A stretch of 12,195 nt of DNA from Thermoleophilia bacterium (GTDB lineage Bacteria; Actinomycetota; Thermoleophilia; Gaiellales; Gaiellaceae). Position 1 is the first letter of the stretch; every line of letters begins with the position of its first letter. Both the position numbers and the translations under genes were made by a program. The DNA lies in NCBI GenBank assembly GCA_016844515.1, contig JAERMP010000053.1, positions 1 to 12,195 of the forward strand. Reading direction: 5' to 3'. This document shows positions 1 to 7,401 of this stretch, piece after piece. Under the pieces are notes generated by a model, which saw nothing but the letters and a program-made list of their open reading frames with translations, made no database searches and was not told where the DNA came from.

Positions 1-399
1 GAGGTCGATCTCGCGCACGGCGCCGTTCAGCGCGATCTCGATCGAGGCGTCCAAGTCTCGCGGGATGCCGTACGTGCGGACGAAGTCCCAGCCCGTGCCT
101 CGCGGAATCACGGCCAACTCGAACCCGTCTTGCTCGGCGACCCCGTTCACGACCTCGTTCACCGAGCCGTCGCCGCCGACGACGACGAGAAGCCCGGCTC
201 CTCCACGGACCGCTTCTGCGGCGAGCGCGGCGAGTTGTCCCGGCTCTTCGGAGATGAGTGCGTCACCCGTGAGACCGAGCGCGGCCGCGCGATGGGCGAT
301 CTCGGGCCAGCGTTTTCCCGTCGAGCCTCCCGCGGAGGCCGGATTGACCAGAAAGACGGTGCGCCCGGCGCTTACGGGGTCAAGTCTTGCATCGTGCAT
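1..399 (-). CDS. Diacylglycerol kinase / YegS-like lipid kinase, N-terminal part (runs off window)
   Basis: The 133 visible codons match the N-terminal half of the diacylglycerol kinase catalytic domain (DAGK_cat). This family transfers the ATP gamma-phosphate to a lipid such as diacylglycerol at the inner membrane face. Visible motifs are the first strand with VNP (residues 18-20), the nucleotide-binding VVVGGDGSVNEVVNG (72-86) and VIPRGTGWDFVRTYGIP (97-113). The family usually has GTGNDF, so Asn is replaced by Trp at about 104. The chosen ATG at 399 lies inside the right-hand side of the palindromic repeat at 376-428. No better in-frame start is nearer the domain, and a TTG five codons upstream is also in the repeat. 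The gene follows deoD on the same strand with only the repeat between them. The family is clear; substrate is not determinable. The C-terminal half lies outside the window. Confidence 0.85.
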   Translation of the reverse strand, partial: MHDARLDPVSAGRTVFLVNPASAGGSTGKRWPEIAHRAAALGLTGDALISEEPGQLAALAAEAVRGGAGLLVVVGGDGSVNEVVNGVAEQDGFELAVIPRGTGWDFVRTYGIPRDLDASIEIALNGAVREIDL

Positions 400-428
400 T
401 TTCGATGCACGATGCAAGACCTGACCCC
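376..428. repeat. REP-like perfect-arm palindrome between deoD and the lipid kinase
   Basis: Two 24-bp arms (376-399 and 405-428) are reverse complements with one mismatch, around a 5-base spacer. The outer ends read GGGGTCA and TGACCCC, and the inner part contains CTTGCATCGTGCAT. In a minus-strand transcript the single mismatch becomes a G-U pair, so the RNA would form an uninterrupted 24-bp hairpin. No U-tract follows it, so it does not look like a classical terminator. The element shares a base with the deoD stop codon (428-430) and contains the ATG used by the downstream kinase (397-399). The shape and position suggest a mobile extragenic palindrome of the REP type. That origin is inference, because no second copy lies in this window. 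Confidence 0.8.
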
Positions 429-1135
429 TATGCCGTCGCTGTATCGAGCGCGATCCGCGTCATTCGGTCGACTGCCGCACGGAGCTCGTCGTCGGAGATC
501 CGGACGAACTCACCCTCGACAACAATGTCGCTCACGGTGAGGAGGCAGCCGCCGTGCACTCCTCGCAGCGCAGCGACTGTGAACAGCGCGGCTGCTTCCA
601 TCTCGACCGCGAGAATGCCGCGCTTCGACCAGCGCTCGTACTGGCCCTCGTCCGGGTTGTAGAAGAGGTCGCTCGAGACGATCGGGCCGACGCGGAGCGC
701 CTGGTCCGAGTGCTTGGCAACGTGCACGGCCTCGTGGATCAGCTCCCAGCTCGCGGTCGGGCAGTGCGGTTCACCGCCGACCAGATGTGTCGCCGTTGCG
801 TCGGCCGGTACGGCGGAGATCGCGACGATGAGATCGCCCAGCGCGTGGTCGGGTTGGAGTCCACCGCAGGTCCCGACCCGCAGCAGCCGCGTGACGCCGA
901 GCTGGATCAGCTCCTCGAAGACGATCGTGGCGCTCGGGCAGCCCATTCCGGTCCCCTGAACCGACACCGGCTTGCCCTCCCAGCGCCCTGTGTAGCCGAG
1001 CAGACCGCGCTCCGCGTTGACCTCGACGACCTCGGTTAGGAAGGTCTCCGCGATGTACTTCGCCCGCAGCGGGTCGCCGGGGAGAAGGCACGCCTCCGCG
1101 TAGTCGCCGGGTTCTGCGCGCAGGTGGATCGGCAC
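428..1135 (-). CDS. deoD: Purine nucleoside phosphorylase, DeoD type
   Basis: The 235-aa product fits the PNP_UDP_1 family, hexameric DeoD branch, which cleaves purine (deoxy)nucleosides with phosphate to free base and (deoxy)ribose-1-phosphate in the cytoplasm. Conserved elements fall at nearly the E. coli positions: PGDPLRAKYIAETFL at 19-33 with phosphate-binding Arg24, Arg43 from the neighbouring subunit, GTGMGCPS at 61-68, RVGTCGG at 86-92, the nucleoside-binding EMEAA at 178-182, and SD at 202-203, whose Asp is the general acid. The length is typical (E. coli 239). The start is GTG at 1135 with no clear Shine-Dalgarno; a TAGGGT hexamer seven bases upstream suggests a leaderless or near-leaderless message. 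The stop overlaps the palindrome at 376-428. It is divergent from the acetyltransferase at 1368. Together with hpt nearby it points to purine salvage. Confidence 0.93.
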   Translation of the reverse strand: MPIHLRAEPGDYAEACLLPGDPLRAKYIAETFLTEVVEVNAERGLLGYTGRWEGKPVSVQGTGMGCPSATIVFEELIQLGVTRLLRVGTCGGLQPDHALGDLIVAISAVPADATATHLVGGEPHCPTASWELIHEAVHVAKHSDQALRVGPIVSSDLFYNPDEGQYERWSKRGILAVEMEAAALFTVAALRGVHGGCLLTVSDIVVEGEFVRISDDELRAAVDRMTRIALDTATA

Positions 1136-1142
1136 GGGGGGA

Positions 1143-1148
1143 ACCCTA
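1143..1148 (-). promoter_or_regulatory. deoD: Candidate -10 element for deoD (TAGGGT, 7 bases before GTG)
   Basis: On the minus strand TAGGGT fits the TANNNT pattern of actinobacterial -10 boxes and is followed by exactly seven bases before the GTG start. Transcription would then begin at or next to the start codon. No good -35 box is visible. The hexamer also touches the edge of the inverted-repeat element at 1148. This is weak, pattern-only evidence. Confidence 0.25.
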
Positions 1149-1314
1149 GATGACTGATCGGTAATTGCCGTCGATCAAGGGGATGGCTGAGACCAAGCCG
1201 GGGACGTCGCCCGTCCGAGCGCGTATCGGGACATACGGGCGAGGATGGGCGGCGCCAGCCGGCGCCGTGTCTCAGCCACCATCCGCACGACGAGGAATTA
1301 CCGATCAGCCATCT
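1148..1314. repeat. Nested inverted-repeat element filling the deoD/acetyltransferase divergent region
   Basis: The outer arms at 1148-1166 and 1296-1314 are 19 bases long with one mismatch; both contain CTGATCGGTAATT or its complement. Next inward, 1181-1193 (GGATGGCTGAGAC) pairs with 1269-1284, which carries a 3-base insertion. Inside that are TCGCCCGT/ACGGGCGA (1207-1214 and 1235-1242) and a GGCGCC-AGCC-GGCGCC hairpin (1251-1266). The whole segment could fold into one long branched structure. It contains no plausible coding region. It could be a small non-autonomous (MITE-like) insertion, a structured RNA, or a bidirectional regulatory region. I saw no obvious target-site duplication at the ends. 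Confidence 0.65.
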
Positions 1315-1367
1315 CGGGGCTTCCGCATCGGCTCGACGTATGGAACCGTCTCTAGAGTTTCCGAAGC

Positions 1368-2150
1368 TTGTCCGTGAAGGTCACCGAGCCGAAACATGAC
1401 GAGATCCTGCGCTTCTGCGCGCAGGATCCCGTGGAGCGCGTGTTCCTCGAGGACGTCGCCCGGCGAGGGCTCGGCCGTTTCGTCGCGCGCGCCGAGGGCC
1501 GAGAGCTCCTCGCCCTCTGCCACATGGGAGTCAACGTCGTTCCTTCGGGTGACGGCTGCGGTGTGTTCGCCCGCGCTGTCGCCCGGGCCGCGCCGCGAAT
1601 GTTGATCGGAGAAGCGCGTGCGGTCTCGGAGTTGTGGGAGGAGGTTCGGTCGCGTCTGCCGAGTCCGCGCGAGGATCGTCCTGGGCAGCCCGTGTTCGTC
1701 ATCGGGGAGTCCCCGGCGCCGGGAGATACGGGCCTGCGCGCCGCGACCCTCGAGGATCTCGAGCTCCTCATGCCTGCGTGCGCGGCGGCCCATGAGCAGG
1801 AGCTCGGCATCGATCCCATCCGACGCGATCCCGAGGGCTTCCGTTGGCGAACCCGCAGTCAGATCGAGGAGGGACGGTCGTGGCTCTGGATCGAGGACGG
1901 GGTCATCCTCTTCAAGGCCGAAGCCTCGGCGTGGACGCCCGAGGCGGTGCAGCTCCAGCAGGTGTGGGTCGATCCGGTGGCTCGACGCGCAGGGCACGGA
2001 GCTCGCGGCCTCTCGGATCTCTGTCGCCTGCTCCTCGAGCGGGTACCGACCGTCTGCCTCTTCGTCCGGGCGGAGAACGAGCCTGCGATCCGCCTGTACG
2101 AGACGATCGGTATGAAGCATGTGCTCGACTACCGCTCGGTCCTCCTCTGA
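1368..2150 (+). CDS. GNAT family N-acetyltransferase with N-terminal DUF4081
   Basis: This 260-aa protein has a DUF4081 N-terminal half (about 10-115) and a C-terminal GNAT domain (about 122-258). GNAT motif A is visible as QQVWVDPVARRAGHGARG (197-214), containing the R-x-x-G-x-G/A loop that binds acetyl-CoA pyrophosphate. Motif B is FVRAENEPAIRLYETIGM (232-249). The domain pair is typical of Actinomycetota (for example Mycobacterium tuberculosis Rv2867c). The acceptor substrate is unknown. The start is TTG at 1368; GTG at 1374, two codons later, is equally possible and neither has a good ribosome site. A TAGAGT hexamer at 1353-1358 may be its -10. It is first in a tight row with the histidine phosphatase, which begins 3 bp after its stop. 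Confidence 0.85.
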   Translation: MSVKVTEPKHDEILRFCAQDPVERVFLEDVARRGLGRFVARAEGRELLALCHMGVNVVPSGDGCGVFARAVARAAPRMLIGEARAVSELWEEVRSRLPSPREDRPGQPVFVIGESPAPGDTGLRAATLEDLELLMPACAAAHEQELGIDPIRRDPEGFRWRTRSQIEEGRSWLWIEDGVILFKAEASAWTPEAVQLQQVWVDPVARRAGHGARGLSDLCRLLLERVPTVCLFVRAENEPAIRLYETIGMKHVLDYRSVLL

Positions 2151-2153
2151 CCC

Positions 2154-2750
2154 ATGGAGCTCCTGCTACTCGCTCGCCACGGGTTCGCCCGCTCGAATCG
2201 CGATCGCATCGCGTCGTGTGCCATTCCTGGGGAGGGGTTGACGCCGGATGGGATCGAGCAAAGCCGGAACCTCGCCGCTCTGCTCGACGCCGACGAGATA
2301 TCGCTCGGCATCGCCACGGAGCTCGCTCGGACCCAGGAGACGCTCGAGCTCGCGCTCGGCGTACGCGATGTGCCGCGTCTCGTCGTCGGCGACCTGAACG
2401 AGATCGACTTCGGATCGTACGCCGACGGCGCGCTCGACGAGTACCGCACCTGGGCCGCGTCTCAATCGCCCGCCGAGCCTGCGCCCGGGGATGGCGAGAG
2501 TCGCGCAGTCGCCGCGGGCCGGTTCGCGCGGGGTCTGCGCCGGCTGCTCGAGCGGCCTGAGCCCGTTGTGCTCCACGTCGGACATGCGCTCGCGCTCCGT
2601 TACACCGTCGATGCAGCTCAGGGGCTCGTGCCGGCTCCGCTCATCGCACCTGTCGAGCATGCGACTCCGTTCAGGTTGAGCGCGTTGCAGGTCGAGTCTG
2701 CGGCCGCGCTCCTGGAGGGGTGGAGCCGTTCGCCACGCTTCCGCTCGTAG
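2154..2750 (+). CDS. Histidine phosphatase family protein (phosphoglycerate-mutase-like)
   Basis: The 198-aa product has the histidine phosphatase superfamily signature. Its N-terminal strand ends in LARHGFARSN, where His9 would be the phosphorylated residue with Arg8. Arg59 follows in ELARTQET, the acid Glu83 in LNEIDFGSYADG, and the second catalytic His144 in VLHVGHALALRY. These form the usual two-His two-Arg pocket. Size and motifs fit cytoplasmic cofactor-independent-type phosphatases that act on small phosphorylated metabolites; sequence alone does not give the substrate. The ATG lies 3 bp after the acetyltransferase stop with no separate Shine-Dalgarno, so translation is probably coupled. 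tilS follows after 18 bp. The family is certain, the specific reaction is not. Confidence 0.87.
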   Translation: MELLLLARHGFARSNRDRIASCAIPGEGLTPDGIEQSRNLAALLDADEISLGIATELARTQETLELALGVRDVPRLVVGDLNEIDFGSYADGALDEYRTWAASQSPAEPAPGDGESRAVAAGRFARGLRRLLERPEPVVLHVGHALALRYTVDAAQGLVPAPLIAPVEHATPFRLSALQVESAAALLEGWSRSPRFRS

Positions 2751-2768
2751 GGGCGGCACAATGGGCGC

Positions 2769-3770
2769 ATGACCAGCGCCCTCGCGACTCGCGTCGAAGC
2801 GACGATCCGTCGGTATGACTTGATCCCTTCCGCAGGCGAAGTCGTCTGTCTGGTGTCGGGCGGGCCGGACTCGACGTGCCTCTGGCACGTTCTCGGAGCG
2901 CTTGGCTATCGGGTTTCGGTCCTCCACGTGAATCACGGGCTGCGGGGGGAGGAGTCCGACGAAGACGCTCTCTTCTGCCGCGACACCATGGGAGCGGAGA
3001 TCGTCGAGCCCGTAGGGGCCGGGCATGCCCGGCCCACGACCGAGTCCGACCTGCGGGAGATGCGGTACCGGCTCACCGAGGGGCGTGGTCTCCGAGCCAC
3101 GGGCCACACCGCCTCCGACCAGGTCGAGACGATCCTCTACCGGCTCGTCTCGTCAGGCACGACGAAGGGGATCAAGGTGAAGCGGGAGGACGGCGTCGTT
3201 CGGCCGCTCTTGTCCGTGTGGAGGGAGGAGACGGAGGCGTACTGCCGCGAGCATGGGCTCGCCGTTCGGGTCGACTCGTCCAACGCCGACACGAAGCGCG
3301 GGCTCATCCGCGAGGAGATCCTGCCGCGACTACGCGAGCTCCATCCCGCGGCCGATGAAAATCTCCTGGCGCTCGCCGAGCAACGACCACGCCTGCCGAG
3401 GGCGCTCGAGAGGACGCTTGCCGCGCTCCTCGCATCGACCGACGGGACCAAGTCGGTCGACCTCGGAGGCGACATCCGCGCCGTGCGCGAGTACGACCAG
3501 GTTCGCCTCGAGGGGCGCGTGACATTTGGGCCCTGGCGGCTCGAGAGCACGCGGCCGGGGCTGTCCGTGCGCACGCGCCGTCCGGGCGATCGGCTCGCAG
3601 GCCGCAGGAAGAAGGTGCAGGATCTCTTCGTGGACGCCAAGGTGCCGAGGCTCGAGCGCGACGAGTGGCCGCTCGTCGTCTCCGGGAACGACGTAGTCTC
3701 GGTTCCGGGCATTGCCGACGCGCCTGGCTGGGAAGGCACCGTCAGGGCATGGAAAGATAAGGACGCATGA
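2769..3770 (+). CDS. tilS: tRNA(Ile)-lysidine synthetase TilS
   Basis: TilS attaches lysine to C34 of the CAU-anticodon tRNA-Ile using ATP, so that it reads AUA instead of AUG; the enzyme is essential and cytoplasmic. The N-type PP-loop SGGPDS is at residues 30-35, followed by HVNHGLRGEES (53-63), the GHTASDQVET motif (112-121) and LIREEILPRL (179-188). The C-terminal TilS domain is seen as RTRRPGDRLAGRRKKVQDLF (269-287 region) and KVPRLERDEWPLV (291-303). At 333 aa it matches the shorter actinobacterial form, against about 430 in E. coli. The ATG at 2769 is preceded by CACAAT six bases upstream, a possible internal -10. The stop is followed by 57 bp that hold a hairpin and the hpt ribosome site. 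Placement before hpt and ftsH is conserved in many Gram-positives. Confidence 0.95.
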   Translation: MTSALATRVEATIRRYDLIPSAGEVVCLVSGGPDSTCLWHVLGALGYRVSVLHVNHGLRGEESDEDALFCRDTMGAEIVEPVGAGHARPTTESDLREMRYRLTEGRGLRATGHTASDQVETILYRLVSSGTTKGIKVKREDGVVRPLLSVWREETEAYCREHGLAVRVDSSNADTKRGLIREEILPRLRELHPAADENLLALAEQRPRLPRALERTLAALLASTDGTKSVDLGGDIRAVREYDQVRLEGRVTFGPWRLESTRPGLSVRTRRPGDRLAGRRKKVQDLFVDAKVPRLERDEWPLVVSGNDVVSVPGIADAPGWEGTVRAWKDKDA

Positions 3771-3792
3771 CGCAGCTTGCTCGCGTTCCTCG

Positions 3793-3809
3793 GACGCCGT
3801 TCGCGGCGT
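3793..3809. repeat. Hairpin copy 1 (ACGCCG-TTCG-CGGCGT) in the tilS-hpt gap
   Basis: The stem ACGCCG/CGGCGT with a TTCG loop (3794-3809) lies between the tilS stop and the hpt ribosome site. Its complement, ACGCCGCGAACGGCGTC, is the core of the hairpin at 3850-3875, so the two are inverted copies about 60 bp apart. The UUCG loop closed by C-G/G-C pairs would make the RNA stem unusually stable. There is no following U-tract. Confidence 0.65.
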
Positions 3810-3815
3810 TGGGCC

Positions 3816-3820
3816 GGAGG
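3816..3820 (+). promoter_or_regulatory. hpt: Ribosome binding site GGAGG for hpt start at 3828
   Basis: GGAGG lies 7 bases before the ATG at 3828 and supports that start. A rival exists: GAGGG at 3927-3931 is 4 bases before an in-frame TTG at 3936, which would give a protein of the usual family length. The first is closer to consensus, so I prefer it. Confidence 0.6.
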
Positions 3821-3827
3821 GCACAGT

Positions 3828-4481
3828 ATGAGTGATACGGGCCCGGAGAGCCTGACGCCGCGAACGGCGTCAGGCGGCGGTGAAGCCGGGCTTCGCCCGG
3901 CGAGAACCGAAGCCGGCGAGGGGCGCGAGGGTGAGTTGGAGCGGGGCGTAGGCGAGATCCTCATCGACGAGGACACGTTGCAGGCGCGCATCCGTGAGTT
4001 GGGAGTGGAGATCTCGGCCGACTACGAAGGCCGCGACCTCCTGTTGGTCGGCGTACTGAAGGGCGCCGTCTTCTTCATGGCAGATCTCATGCGCGAGCTC
4101 ACGGTCCCGTGCGAGATCGACTTCATGGCCATTTCGAGCTACGGCGCGGCGACCGACTCCTCCGGTGTCGTCAGGATCCTGAAGGACCTCGACATCAACG
4201 TCGCGGGGAGAGACGTCCTCGTCGTCGAGGACATCATTGACTCGGGCCTCACCCTCTCGTATCTCATGCGGAACCTCACGGCGCGCAAACCTGCGTCGCT
4301 CGAGGTGGTCGCGCTCCTCACGAAGCCGGAGCGCCGCGAGATCGACGTTCCGGTGCGCTACGTCGGCTTCGAGATCCCGAATCGGTTCGTGATCGGGTAC
4401 GGGCTCGACTTTGCCGAGCGGTACCGGAATCTCCCGTACGTCGCGGTCCTGCACGCAGATCTCGTGCCGAACGCCACGTAG
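3828..4481 (+). CDS. hpt: Hypoxanthine phosphoribosyltransferase
   Basis: This enzyme makes IMP (and usually GMP) from hypoxanthine or guanine plus PRPP in the cytoplasm, in purine salvage. Diagnostic parts are ISADYEGRDLLLVGVLKGA (62-80), MAISSYGAATDSSGVVR (100-116), the PRPP-binding VVEDIIDSGLT (132-142; family norm EDIIDTG) and FEIPNRFVIGYGLDFAERYR (181-200). With the ATG at 3828 the protein is 217 aa, about 35-40 longer than usual. The extra N-terminus (residues 8-25) is encoded by two GC hairpins, is low in complexity (Gly/Ala/Glu/Arg) and has no family counterpart. An in-frame TTG at 3936 with GAGGG upstream would give 181 aa and turn the hairpins into a leader. The enzyme identity is secure, the start is not. 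Confidence 0.93.
   Translation: MSDTGPESLTPRTASGGGEAGLRPARTEAGEGREGELERGVGEILIDEDTLQARIRELGVEISADYEGRDLLLVGVLKGAVFFMADLMRELTVPCEIDFMAISSYGAATDSSGVVRILKDLDINVAGRDVLVVEDIIDSGLTLSYLMRNLTARKPASLEVVALLTKPERREIDVPVRYVGFEIPNRFVIGYGLDFAERYRNLPYVAVLHADLVPNAT
3850..3901. repeat. Hairpin copy 2 plus adjacent hairpin within the hpt 5' region
   Basis: A perfect 11-bp stem (GCCTGACGCCG at 3850-3860 with CGGCGTCAGGC at 3865-3875) closes on a CGAA loop, followed by GCCGGGC-TTC-GCCCGGC at 3885-3901. The first stem's core is the inverted copy of the hairpin at 3793-3809. If the upstream ATG of hpt is used, this is a palindromic element read in frame as extra N-terminal residues; otherwise it is untranslated leader. 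Confidence 0.65.
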
Positions 4482-4487
4482 CTTCCG

Positions 4488-4526
4488 TACGCGATCCTTC
4501 GCGCGAACGCGTAAGCGCCTCTCTTT
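4488..4526 (+). terminator. Candidate terminator after hpt
   Basis: Six bases after the hpt stop a nested hairpin forms: TACGCG (4488-4493) with CGCGTA (4508-4513), enclosing TTCG-CG-CGAA (4498-4507). Seven bases later comes the pyrimidine run CTCTCTTT (4519-4526). The stem is good but the run is distant and not a pure T-tract, so termination would be partial at best. Confidence 0.35.
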
Positions 4527-4541
4527 GTGCGCTCGCACTGA

Positions 4542-4574
4542 GGGCCGCAGCGGGATTTACTCCCGCGAAGGCCC
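4542..4574. other. Stem with symmetric internal loop in the hpt-ftsH gap
   Basis: GGGCC (4542-4546) pairs with GGCCC (4570-4574), and GCGGGA (4550-4555) pairs with TCCCGC (4561-4566) around a TTTAC loop. The two stems are joined by a 3x3 internal loop (GCA/GAA). A further short hairpin, GTTCG-TGTG-CGAAC, follows at 4582-4595. No T-tract follows. The rest of this 281-bp gap holds the features listed here, a GGTTC/GAACC stem around 4630-4650 and one weak 46-codon reading frame (4626-4766); no convincing gene. Confidence 0.45.
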
Positions 4575-4694
4575 AGCAGCGGTTCGTGTGCGAACGGCCC
4601 AAAGGAGGGGGCTCGCGGGGGGACCATGGGTTCCGGCGCGCAAGAACCACGGGTTCCCCCACGCAACGATCGCCACGTAAATCCGCAATCCGGC

Positions 4695-4752
4695 TATAAC
4701 GAGGGACAGGGGCCTGCCCCCTGGGTGTCGAAGAAGCAGGGTGCTACCCTGC
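4695..4752 (+). promoter_or_regulatory. ftsH: ftsH leader: candidate -10 boxes and two hairpins
   Basis: TATAAC at 4695-4700 is a good -10 match without a clear -35. Downstream are a hairpin CAGGGG-CCTGC-CCCCTG (4707-4723) and a second, GCAGGGT-GCT-ACCCTGC (4736-4752), ending 10 bases before the GTG start. The second also contains TGCTACCCT, an extended -10-like string at 4742-4750, with TGGGTG 17 bases upstream as a poor -35. DNA promoter and RNA hairpin readings of this spot compete, and I cannot choose between them. Shine-Dalgarno pairing at the GTG is weak (GAAAG at 4753-4757). Confidence 0.35.
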
Positions 4753-4762
4753 GAAAGCTGCC

Positions 4763-6715
<1,953 letters not shown>

Positions 6716-6720
6716 CTCGC

Positions 6721-7098
6721 TCAGGCCGCCAGAGTCTCGACGTCGTACGCGGCGATTCGAGGATCTCGCGTCACGATCGTGAGCCCCTCGAGCTGAGCCT
6801 GCGCGACGAGGAGGCGATCGAAGGGGTCCTTGTGGAGCAACGGCAGCTCGCCGACTCGCAGTCCGTGCTCCACCGTCACCGGGAGCGCGGTAAACCGTTT
6901 CTCGCGAAGCTGCGCGACGAGATCGAGAGGTGCCTGGAGCTTCCCGACCGAGATCTTGACGCCTATCTCCCATGCGGACGCGGTGCTTACGAGTACGGGA
7001 TTCCGCGGATTCTCTATCGCGGCCCGCGTCTCGTCTCTCAGCGAGGCCGGCGCCTCGAGTGCCCACAGAAGTACGTGTGTGTCGAGTAGGAGTCTCAC
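6721..7098 (-). CDS. vapC: PIN-domain ribonuclease toxin, VapC-like
   Basis: This 125-aa PIN-domain protein is expected to be a metal-dependent RNase that cleaves tRNA or other RNA when freed from its antitoxin. It opens with LLLDTHVLLWAL, and the acidic active-site residues are visible: Asp6, Glu44 in SAWEIGVK, Asp94 in HKDPFDRLLVAQA, and Asp112 in IVTRDPRI. The length is typical and nothing key is missing, so it looks intact. The GTG start overlaps the antitoxin stop by 4 bases (GTGA at 7095-7098), which implies coupled synthesis. Its stop lies 5 bp from the ftsH stop, facing it, with no terminator between. Which RNA it cuts cannot be read from sequence. Confidence 0.92.
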   Translation of the reverse strand: MRLLLDTHVLLWALEAPASLRDETRAAIENPRNPVLVSTASAWEIGVKISVGKLQAPLDLVAQLREKRFTALPVTVEHGLRVGELPLLHKDPFDRLLVAQAQLEGLTIVTRDPRIAAYDVETLAA

Positions 7099-7343
7099 CC
7101 GCCCTCGTCATCCTCGCCGTAGAACGCAGCGAGAATGTCCGGCGGGAGCTCGTCGAAGTCGTCGGCAATCCAGACCCGACCTTCCCAGCCGCCGAGTTGG
7201 CGGGGTTCGAGACTCTCGTCATACGGGACGAGACGGGCGACCGGACGGCCGGCCTTCGCAATCACGATCTCCTCGCCCGCCGACACGCGCTCGAGCAGGC
7301 GAGAGAGGTGCGTCTTGGCTTCGTGGACGTTTACCACGGACAT
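7095..7343 (-). CDS. Phd/YefM-family antitoxin
   Basis: The 82-aa protein begins MSVVNVHEAKTHLSRLLERV and continues GEEIVIAKAGRPVARLVPYD, the standard Phd/YefM fold that dimerises and binds DNA. The C-terminal third (about 50-82: Trp-rich, then many Asp and Glu) would wrap and inhibit the PIN toxin. The product should neutralise the toxin encoded immediately downstream and repress the shared promoter as a complex. The ATG at 7343 follows AGAGGG with only two bases between, close for a ribosome site. A 15-bp palindrome 16 bases upstream is a natural operator. The pairing of a Phd-type antitoxin with a VapC-type toxin is common. Confidence 0.9.
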   Translation of the reverse strand: MSVVNVHEAKTHLSRLLERVSAGEEIVIAKAGRPVARLVPYDESLEPRQLGGWEGRVWIADDFDELPPDILAAFYGEDDEGG

Positions 7344-7358
7344 GACCCTCTAAGACTA

Positions 7359-7373
7359 GACTAAGACTTAGTC
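7359..7373. promoter_or_regulatory. Operator-like palindrome upstream of the toxin-antitoxin pair
   Basis: GACTAAG-A-CTTAGTC is a perfect 7+1+7 palindrome, and a further CTAAGAC half-site lies beside it at 7350-7356. On the minus strand it overlaps TTGACT (7375-7370), a good -35, with TAGAGG 17 bases downstream and the ATG three bases further. This AT-richer stretch stands out from its GC-rich surroundings. Position and symmetry fit autoregulation by the antitoxin or toxin-antitoxin complex, which is inferred. No terminator for the upstream operon is apparent in 7344-7401; AGCCGCGGCT at 7381-7390 is a loopless palindrome only. Confidence 0.55.
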
Positions 7374-7401
7374 AAAATCTAGCCGCGGCTCGGTATCACC
7401 G

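Noticed and set aside
1165..1377. A 70-codon plus-strand frame in the deoD/acetyltransferase gap
   Set aside because: It reads through the arms of the inverted-repeat element, has no ribosome site and a composition dictated by the palindromes.
4482..4762. A tRNA or riboswitch in the hpt-ftsH gap
   Set aside because: No cloverleaf, CCA end or known riboswitch core could be matched by eye; only simple stem-loops are present.
7381..7390. AGCCGCGGCT followed by AGATTTT on the minus strand as a terminator for the MoxR operon
   Set aside because: The palindrome has essentially no loop, so a real stem would be three or four pairs only.
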